From contig JAJPRE010000001.1 in assembly GCA_023700245.1 (NCBI GenBank), positions 1 through 64,000 of the forward strand: a stretch of 64,000 bases of DNA, read 5' to 3'. Numbering within the stretch: position 1 is the first letter of the stretch; each line of letters opens with the position of its first letter. Below are positions 58,101 to 64,000 of this stretch, in pieces. The notes beneath the pieces were generated by a model, which saw only the letters and a list, made by a program, of their open reading frames with translations, was not told the origin of the DNA and searched no databases. A program made the position numbers and the translations under genes. The stretch is from Candidatus Thalassarchaeaceae archaeon (GTDB lineage Archaea; Thermoplasmatota; Poseidoniia; Poseidoniales; Thalassarchaeaceae).

Positions 58101-59644
58101 ATGATGTATCATTAATTTCTCCAGCAGGATGGAATTTAGGATTTGATAAAATTGGGCCATTTGAAGGATCAGTATATGGATCAACTGGAACCTTGGTGAA
58201 AGGTGATTCAGTATCGATAGAAGTTACGATTGAATCACCAGGAGTTATGATTAATGCAGGAAGTGAATTTATAGCAGATTTAATAGTTGAATCTAGAGTA
58301 AGTGATGATGTATGGGCAATTGAATTACCTCTAATAGTTGAAATATTTGATGATATTCAAATATCTTTGGATTCGAATGATACACCACAACAGATATTAT
58401 CTGATGGTAACTACGAGTTTATGTTGGAAATATTAAATGATGGAAATAGGGATATGTCCATTCAACCTATTCAACAATCATTGCCAGGGGGCTGGACTTT
58501 ATCTGGGCTAGATGAAATAACAATAGAAATAGGGCAAAAAATGTATTTTCCTGTTTACCTATCGGGTAATGGTAAAGCAGTAAGTGGTGATTTAAAAATT
58601 AGATTTATTTCAGATGATGGATTTTCATCAGATTGGAATTATTCTTTAGATGTAATATCAGGTGCAATGCCAATTGTTGATTTTTATAGAATCGAAATTC
58701 CAAATGGTCAATCTTCTGATGATCCACTAGGCGTTGATTTCCATCCTGTAGGTACTCCTTTTGATTTGGGGTGGACCGTAACTAATCAGGGCACAGTAAG
58801 TTGGCAACCCAATGCAATAATCGAATTACCTAACTTAGATTGGACTTCATCATGTTCCATATCTCCTCAAAAAGTGTATCCAGGAGAATCATCTAGAGTT
58901 TGGTGTACAGTAATCATACCTATTTCTGCCGAGGCTAGTTCTGAACCAGAAATAACATTAGTTATGGAAGATGGCGGAGTAGAAACACGTAATCAAATAT
59001 CACTCCTAGTGGAAGAAATAATGCAAGTAAGTTGGACTTTAATTCAACAAAGTGATGTTTATGAAGATTCTTCAAATACTATGTATTTTGAATTACAAAA
59101 TACTGGTAATACTGTAATTTCAGACAGAATCTATGCATCTGGGCCTAGTGGATGGGATGTTAGAATTTTAGATGGAATTATGGTAAATTTACAACCAGAT
59201 CAAATTAAATCTGTCCAAATAGAATTTACGCCAGATAGTGGTACAGATGGCTCATTAATTTTGACTTTGGGCGATTCAGTTCCTAGCTCCGATAATAGTA
59301 AGAATATACCAGTAGTTGTCAAGGGTATAAATTCAGACAACTCACCACCATTCTTCATAATAGGACTATTTGCATTAATATTAATTGCATTATTAGGTGG
59401 ATCAGTATATTTATATCAAAGAAACGATAATGATGTAAAGAGTATATTTAAAAATATTAATATACCCAAGAAAAAAGTTGAACCAGAAATTACTTTATCC
59501 TCCGAACAAGAATTTAATGGAGCATTTTCCCCAACTATTGAAACTTCAAATAATTTAGAAAAATATGATGAATATCCCGGTTGGTTATGGGATTCTGAAA
59601 AAGAGACATGGATTCCAGATCCCGAGCACACTGATGCATCATAA
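55199..59644 (+). CDS. Membrane-anchored subtilisin-like serine protease (S8) with CARDB/NEW3-like repeats
   Basis: Catalytic triad AVADTGIDPDHGD, NDGHGTHVACT, YSGTSMATPATAGA; TM FFIIGLFALILIALLGGSVYLY; tail GWLWDSEKETWIPDPEH. Confidence 0.92.
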   Translation: MDKRTVILVLSLFLISYLPVFDYDYIKKPQEIEYLDTDYLRTEISPNPDTISNLEISNIYFGPEDKREVRADSSIGIYTENGLIPSVSMKSELTKYRSDLMIVLIDGDVGLWDARIKIMDSANVEIRSTIPPSGFLIQGTTDELNKINKLPIISASHEVPAGLLIDSNLYNNNYDDNVIIELSGWKDSDLIRYNSPGLDLNSSISEIALEWMINPFSPQNGTFIGEIKINNLDEIVMNPAVSYISPVFEILTFNNQARVHMGINTVENTYVTGLNGSGHLVAVADTGIDPDHGDFGNRITQVVNVAGDSSTADTNDGHGTHVACTVLGDGTRTSAYEGIAPKSELYFQAMEIDSNGQLSNSGIYGMLNSAYSSGGARFHTNSWGSQTGGSYTTQSEDADDRTSTWDQYWLYEGMTVLFAAGNEKDDGISSPGTAKNVITVGGHVNRYSGAPDEMYYYSSRGPTDDGRIKPDVTGPGDYVRSCLAQEAEDASTNIGDSYYIEYSGTSMATPATAGASVLVREYLMEIAERPAPQGSLVKAMLILGAIDMGTRDIPNGDEGWGRINLVNTLIPDEDIGIFVDDRSRLSSGQVNEYTFDVTRAGEPLKAVLAWSDYPGSSSSNIQLRNDLDLEVISPNGQITYLGNDFNNGRSTTGGSKDNRNNVEVVLIDSATTGIWTVKVRDSQHGGSRTYQPYSIAIRGVNVNDLTPDPTFIPGTFEISTPIPQVGEEVEISITVQNQGAGSFSGVPVAAYANSNPIGIQTISMSPGGSEELSWSWTPVSDDEGEVEISFYIDPNDILEELSEVNNFVSTLILVSTPGIRVSSENPIVRLGDAADSTTQWELIVTNTALFETNATISVSDPVRIRDGVTFEWFRSFTNVNFNLDASENIDITLTMAHPAPPQPGLYKMIVTGNDVENNLDSELEIYFDVPVLAQPQVILPSEEIMVSSFSDTKFSFDIKNNGNGAQTYDVSLISPAGWNLGFDKIGPFEGSVYGSTGTLVKGDSVSIEVTIESPGVMINAGSEFIADLIVESRVSDDVWAIELPLIVEIFDDIQISLDSNDTPQQILSDGNYEFMLEILNDGNRDMSIQPIQQSLPGGWTLSGLDEITIEIGQKMYFPVYLSGNGKAVSGDLKIRFISDDGFSSDWNYSLDVISGAMPIVDFYRIEIPNGQSSDDPLGVDFHPVGTPFDLGWTVTNQGTVSWQPNAIIELPNLDWTSSCSISPQKVYPGESSRVWCTVIIPISAEASSEPEITLVMEDGGVETRNQISLLVEEIMQVSWTLIQQSDVYEDSSNTMYFELQNTGNTVISDRIYASGPSGWDVRILDGIMVNLQPDQIKSVQIEFTPDSGTDGSLILTLGDSVPSSDNSKNIPVVVKGINSDNSPPFFIIGLFALILIALLGGSVYLYQRNDNDVKSIFKNINIPKKKVEPEITLSSEQEFNGAFSPTIETSNNLEKYDEYPGWLWDSEKETWIPDPEHTDAS

Positions 59645-59746
59645 ATCTCCTTATTACAGTTTTATACTAAATTTTAATTAATATAAAATAATATTTTTGA
59701 TACGCATTTATTCAAAAGTCCTTTGAGTAAAGATTGATTCCGACAT

Positions 59747-62446
59747 ATGATGAGGAACAATCCAGCGGTCACGGTTTTTATCACTTTGATGCTAATTTCT
59801 GTCTCTCTTCCATTAGTATCTGCTTCAGTTAGTGTCAGTTTATCGGCTAGCCCAACTAGTCAATCTGCAACTTCAGATGATGCTGCAGAATACACCATAA
59901 CAATTCAAAATTCTGGAGATGATGATGCAACTGTTTCGCTATCAACATCTCAAGCCGCTGATTGTAATGGATATACTTCAACCCTTGAAGATCAAGTTGT
60001 TTCCGTTAGTTCAGGATCTTCAGAATCTACTACGCTTACAGTTTCCTTAGGTGAAAGTGCAGGAGATAGTTGTGAAACAACTGTAGCCGCGTCTGCCGTA
60101 GGGCAAGCACCAACAGATACCGATACTGCTGACATAACTGTCGAAACATCCAATGAAGACGGAGGTGGGCAATACTCAGTTAAAATAACTGTAAAGGACA
60201 ACGATCCCCAATTAATTAATTATGACAGTGAAGAAGATGGCGATCAAGTAAAGTGGGAACTTATTGTTGAAAACACTGGTGAACAATCTTCAGCCATGCA
60301 AATAGAAGTAACATCGGATAGTGATTGTGACTCGGATGGACTAAGTGCAACTTCAGACAAACAAACAACTGGGAGCTTAGGTTCAGGGGACACCGAAGAG
60401 GTGGAGATAACGGTAGATATACCAGACGAGGGTGCTACTGAAGCAGACTCTCATTGTTTCATAATAAAAGCCACTGCTGCTCAGGATCCTAATGCTGCAG
60501 ATAGGGCAGAAGATAATATTACTCTAACTGTACAAATTCCGCAATTAAAAGAATGCGACGCATCCTTACAGAAAACTGCACATAGCCTAGATCCATTAGA
60601 ATCAGCAACAAATTCTATCTCTTTGACAAATATTGGTAATACGGAATGGACTGTCACTGCTGCCGCAACCTCTGATGATTATGATGTTCAAGATTGGGTT
60701 GATTTTGATGCACCACTTAGTAAATTACTGAGTGAACCCGGAGGTACACAAGACTCTCATACATTTAGTTTTACAATAACTCCAGATGATTCTGTGGAAC
60801 CTGGTACTATCCCAGTATATATTCAAGGACGAGCAGGAACATCAGTTGGTTGTCAAGAAATATTGTATGTTACAGTAGGTCAAAATAAAGATGCTTCTTT
60901 ATCATTGAGTACAAATAAGGTATCCAATGTCGAACCAGGTTCTACAGAAAGAATTCAAGTTTTAGTGGCAAATACGGGCAATGGTCAAGACACATTTGCA
61001 CTAGGGACAAATGACCTTCCATCAGGCTGGCAAGTCTCTTTGTCTCAAAGTAGTGTGACAATAGATGGTAAGCATTGTGGCCCAAATAATTGTAATAAAC
61101 AGAGCCTGGATGCAGATATTCAAGTGCCTAGTGATGCATTAGCAAATATTCAATATAGTTTCACATTTTATGTTAATTCCGGAGGTAATCAACACGATTC
61201 TATGTCTCTTGATGTTACTGTGGCAGCAGTTCATTCTGTAATAACTACACTTCCTTCAGACTCACAAACTGGTAAATTTGCTCAAATTGTTCAATTCCCG
61301 TTAAGTATAAAGAATACTGGTAATATTCAAGATACATTGGTGTTGGATGTTTGCAATCCAAACATAAATACCTCATGTTCAACACCTGCCTGGAATGCCT
61401 CTTTCTCAAACCAACAAGGAAATACAGTATCTAGTTTAACCTTAGATCCCGATGAGATTGGAAATATATTTGTCGATATTCAAGTAGAAGATCCATTTGA
61501 CAATAGTGAAGAATATTTCGAGATTAGGGTTGGTATTATTGGCTCCAATTTTCAATCTACCGAACTTGTTAAAGTAACTGTCTCAAATTATAATTATAGT
61601 ATGGCAATTTCTTTCGAAAATCCTGGAGATAGCCCAAGCTCATCTGAACTTGCTCTTCCTCCTGGGGGATTACATAGTACTTCTTTTTGGATTAATAATA
61701 CTGGTGATGGTGGTGTTGATGAAGCTATAATTTCAATATATGGCATGGAGTCTTCAGTACTTAAATCAATAAAACTTGATGGAGTAATTACAAATGGTGA
61801 AATATCTATTCCTGCTAATTCTAGAGTTTTAATTGAAATAGAACTTGAGGTTATCGAAGGTGTTGAAAGTGGAAACTCAGGAACTATTACCGTCAGCGTT
61901 TCTTCAAAGAAAAATACTGCCAAAGTTTCTTCGATAACATTCAACATTGATGTTATTGTAATTCATGATTTACAGTATACTATGGATTCATCTCCAGAAG
62001 AGTTAACTGTAAAATATCCAGAAAGAGCTAGCTTTATTATCTATGTTACTAATAATGGAAATGCTATTGAAAATGTAGAAATAATTACTCCAGCACCTCT
62101 GAGAGAATGGTCCGTAGACGTAGTCCCTGATGATTTCAATCTTAATCCAGGGCAAACAAAACAAGTAGAGATTAGAGTTACTCCTCCAGTCGGTTTAAAC
62201 CAAGATGACACCTATAAATTCACAATAATTATACAACCTGAAGATACTCCTGTTGCAGGGCAACCAATAGAATTGACTGTAAATGCCGAAATATCTTCGA
62301 TAAATTTAGCAAATGGATTAATAGGAAAAATTCTTGTTTATAGCTCAATTATATTTGGATCTATTTTAGTCCTCACTTTGTTTTTAAGGACAAGAAAGGA
62401 GAATAAAATAATCTCTGAAGCACTACTTTCTAACCAACAAGATTGA
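59747..62446 (+). CDS. Secreted membrane-anchored protein with CARDB/NEW3-like beta-sandwich repeats
   Basis: 899 aa; signal peptide, repeated xNTGNxxDTxxL...GWxVxL motifs, C-terminal TM (ILVYSSIIFGSILVLTLFL). Confidence 0.8.
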   Translation: MMRNNPAVTVFITLMLISVSLPLVSASVSVSLSASPTSQSATSDDAAEYTITIQNSGDDDATVSLSTSQAADCNGYTSTLEDQVVSVSSGSSESTTLTVSLGESAGDSCETTVAASAVGQAPTDTDTADITVETSNEDGGGQYSVKITVKDNDPQLINYDSEEDGDQVKWELIVENTGEQSSAMQIEVTSDSDCDSDGLSATSDKQTTGSLGSGDTEEVEITVDIPDEGATEADSHCFIIKATAAQDPNAADRAEDNITLTVQIPQLKECDASLQKTAHSLDPLESATNSISLTNIGNTEWTVTAAATSDDYDVQDWVDFDAPLSKLLSEPGGTQDSHTFSFTITPDDSVEPGTIPVYIQGRAGTSVGCQEILYVTVGQNKDASLSLSTNKVSNVEPGSTERIQVLVANTGNGQDTFALGTNDLPSGWQVSLSQSSVTIDGKHCGPNNCNKQSLDADIQVPSDALANIQYSFTFYVNSGGNQHDSMSLDVTVAAVHSVITTLPSDSQTGKFAQIVQFPLSIKNTGNIQDTLVLDVCNPNINTSCSTPAWNASFSNQQGNTVSSLTLDPDEIGNIFVDIQVEDPFDNSEEYFEIRVGIIGSNFQSTELVKVTVSNYNYSMAISFENPGDSPSSSELALPPGGLHSTSFWINNTGDGGVDEAIISIYGMESSVLKSIKLDGVITNGEISIPANSRVLIEIELEVIEGVESGNSGTITVSVSSKKNTAKVSSITFNIDVIVIHDLQYTMDSSPEELTVKYPERASFIIYVTNNGNAIENVEIITPAPLREWSVDVVPDDFNLNPGQTKQVEIRVTPPVGLNQDDTYKFTIIIQPEDTPVAGQPIELTVNAEISSINLANGLIGKILVYSSIIFGSILVLTLFLRTRKENKIISEALLSNQQD

Positions 62447-62494
62447 CCCTAGTTCAGATTACTTGCCGGATACACTTATGTTTAGTTTTCAGGT

Positions 62495-62521
62495 GGGCAA
62501 GATTGTTGCCCTCTGCTGGGC
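62495..62521 (+). promoter_or_regulatory. Possible alternating hairpins in the nuoA leader
   Basis: GGGCAA (62495-62500)/TTGCCC (62506-62511) versus GCCC (62508-62511)/GGGC (62518-62521); the two stems are mutually exclusive. Confidence 0.3.
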
Positions 62522-62535
62522 GACGTGGTGTCCCT

Positions 62536-62988
62536 ATGTCCGTACCTGAAGATTATATCGCTGTTGCAGTTATGGCACTGGTTGGAATAGGTTTTCCTGT
62601 GGGTAGTTTCATCGCTTCTAGATTGCTTAGGCCAACTCCAAATCCTAATGATAAAACTCAGTTACGATCATGGTTATTACCTGGTTATGAAACTGATCAG
62701 ACTCTATATGTTAGGCGTCATAGTACATACGAATGTGGTTCTGAACCAGTTGGAGATGCACGCATCAATTTCCATTTCCAATATTACTGGTATGCAATAA
62801 TATTTTTAGTTTTTGATATAGCATTCATGTTTCTAGCATTCGGTGGTGTCATAACAATCGAAAAAGGAGGATTACTTTTGTCCGATTCAGAAGTTTACAG
62901 CGCTTTATTCACACTTGTTATTTTCATGACGTTAATGAGCCTTGGTGTTTGGCATGTTTTCAGGAAAAGAGGCAGAATCTACATTTGA
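62536..62988 (+). CDS. nuoA: NADH-quinone oxidoreductase (complex I-like) subunit A
   Basis: Start at 62536 (MSVPEDYIAVAVMAL); YECGSEPVGDARINFHFQYYWYAIIFLVFDIAFMFL. Confidence 0.92.
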   Translation: MSVPEDYIAVAVMALVGIGFPVGSFIASRLLRPTPNPNDKTQLRSWLLPGYETDQTLYVRRHSTYECGSEPVGDARINFHFQYYWYAIIFLVFDIAFMFLAFGGVITIEKGGLLLSDSEVYSALFTLVIFMTLMSLGVWHVFRKRGRIYI

Positions 62989-62997
62989 GGGAATATA

Positions 62998-63594
62998 ATG
63001 TCAGAAGATGGTCAAAATTATACAATGTTTAGTAGCCGTATGTTGGTTGATACTGTTGGAGATACTACTGATGCTGCATTGGAGGCCAGTGGCCTCAGGG
63101 AGGTAATTGGAGTTCTTGCTGGGCGATTATTCAATTGGGGGCAAAGAAAATCACTTTTTCCATTACATTTAGGAATAAAATGTTGCGCTCTTGAAATGGC
63201 TGCTGCAGGAGCTAGCCGCTTTGATGCAGAAAGATTTGGCGTTTTCTTCCGCTCTAGTCCACGGCAATGTGATGTATTACTAGTAAATGGCCCTATTACC
63301 AAAAAATTTGCAGATCCCATTGTTCGATTATGGGAACAAATGCCAGAGCCAAAGTGGTGTATTGCAATGGGCGAATGTGCAATTTCAGGTGGCCCATACT
63401 TTCAATCATACAATGTACTGGAAGGCGTAGATACAGTAATACCTGTTGATATTTATATTCCTGGATGCCCTCCTCGCCCAGAGGCATTAATTGATGGCTT
63501 TGGAAAACTGCGAGAAAAAATTATTCGAATTGGTGCTGTTCCAAGCCACGCTAGGACTGATAGCGTTGCACCAATAATAATCGGAGATGAGTGA
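62998..63594 (+). CDS. nuoB: NADH-quinone oxidoreductase (complex I-like) subunit B
   Basis: 198 aa; KCCALEMAAAGASRFDAERFGVFFRSSPRQCDVLLVNGPIT...WCIAMGECAISGGPY...DIYIPGCPPRPEALIDG. Confidence 0.95.
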   Translation: MSEDGQNYTMFSSRMLVDTVGDTTDAALEASGLREVIGVLAGRLFNWGQRKSLFPLHLGIKCCALEMAAAGASRFDAERFGVFFRSSPRQCDVLLVNGPITKKFADPIVRLWEQMPEPKWCIAMGECAISGGPYFQSYNVLEGVDTVIPVDIYIPGCPPRPEALIDGFGKLREKIIRIGAVPSHARTDSVAPIIIGDE

Positions 63595-63604
63595 GGAGAT
63601 TCTT

Positions 63605-64000
63605 ATGAATGGAGTATCGGAAGAATCGCAGATTTCTGCAGCAGAAGATTTAGTAAATGAAGTTGGCAAAATGGAAGGAGTTTCCGCTTTCGTAGATAAG
63701 AGAACTAGTGGAACTCAAGCCAGACCAATTGTTAATCTCACAGTCTCTCCTGAAAATTGGCGTAAAGTTGCAGAATCTATGTTTTCAGATCATGGGATAG
63801 ATTACTGTTCAATGATTACTGGCATTCATTGGCCTGAATCATCAGATAAACAATGGGAAGTAATATACCACTTTCTCAGAACAGGAGTAAAAAATCCTCC
63901 AATTGTAGATGGTGTAGTTGAGCCAATAATAACTGATTCTTCACAATTAAAAGGATCGGATGTACCATTAGAAATTCAGATAAGTATACCTTTACAAGAA
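63605..64000 (+). CDS. nuoC: NADH-quinone oxidoreductase (complex I-like) subunit C, truncated at right window edge
   Basis: Manual translation MNGVSEESQISAAEDLVNEVGKMEGVSAFVDKR...WRKVAESMFSDHGIDYCSMITGIHW...; open to the window end. Confidence 0.85.
   Translation, partial: MNGVSEESQISAAEDLVNEVGKMEGVSAFVDKRTSGTQARPIVNLTVSPENWRKVAESMFSDHGIDYCSMITGIHWPESSDKQWEVIYHFLRTGVKNPPIVDGVVEPIITDSSQLKGSDVPLEIQISIPLQE

Noticed and set aside
1-64000. CRISPR arrays, transposases, integrases, rRNA genes
   Set aside because: No regularly spaced repeats, transposase/integrase motifs or rRNA signatures were seen by reading; a dedicated search would be needed to exclude degenerate elements.

Overview
This 64 kb window is AT-rich and gene-dense. 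Its archaeal information-processing genes (Pus10, L21e, RpoF/Rpb4, DUF655, KsgA, L15e, HisS and an intron-containing tRNA-Tyr with C1:G72) together with many bacterial-type metabolic genes and giant secreted proteins suggest a marine Euryarchaeota genome, most likely Marine Group II / Poseidoniales. That assignment is inferred from gene content only. The window contains: (i) a left-edge cassette of three uncharacterised genes, one cut by the window edge and missing from the ORF track; (ii) a light and oxidative-stress neighbourhood with a class II-like photolyase, two Bcp-like peroxiredoxins, RibA, CrtI, CrtB, an ABA4-like (DUF4281) membrane protein, a Rieske protein and a triple FAS1-cupredoxin surface protein; (iii) the Pus10-L21e-RpoF-DUF655-KsgA block; (iv) a PGK / phosphomannomutase / NUDIX / UppS / HAD / phosphoglycerate mutase / MscS block; (v) an M14 carboxypeptidase with Ca-binding-like inserts followed by an SNF-type Na+ symporter; (vi) HisS, FtsZ, tRNA-Tyr, L15e and RNase Z; (vii) a 14 kb run of very large membrane-anchored surface proteins including a subtilase; (viii) the start of a complex I operon (nuoA, nuoB, partial nuoC). 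The main observations beyond routine annotation are possible RNA-structured leaders upstream of nuoA and of the 25560 gene, an unannotated MIP18-like ORF with no ATG/GTG/TTG start, a transmembrane surface protein with a cytosolic zinc ribbon, a subtilase with a Trp-rich cytosolic tail, and the ABA4-like gene beside CrtI. No CRISPR array, rRNA gene or transposase was found.
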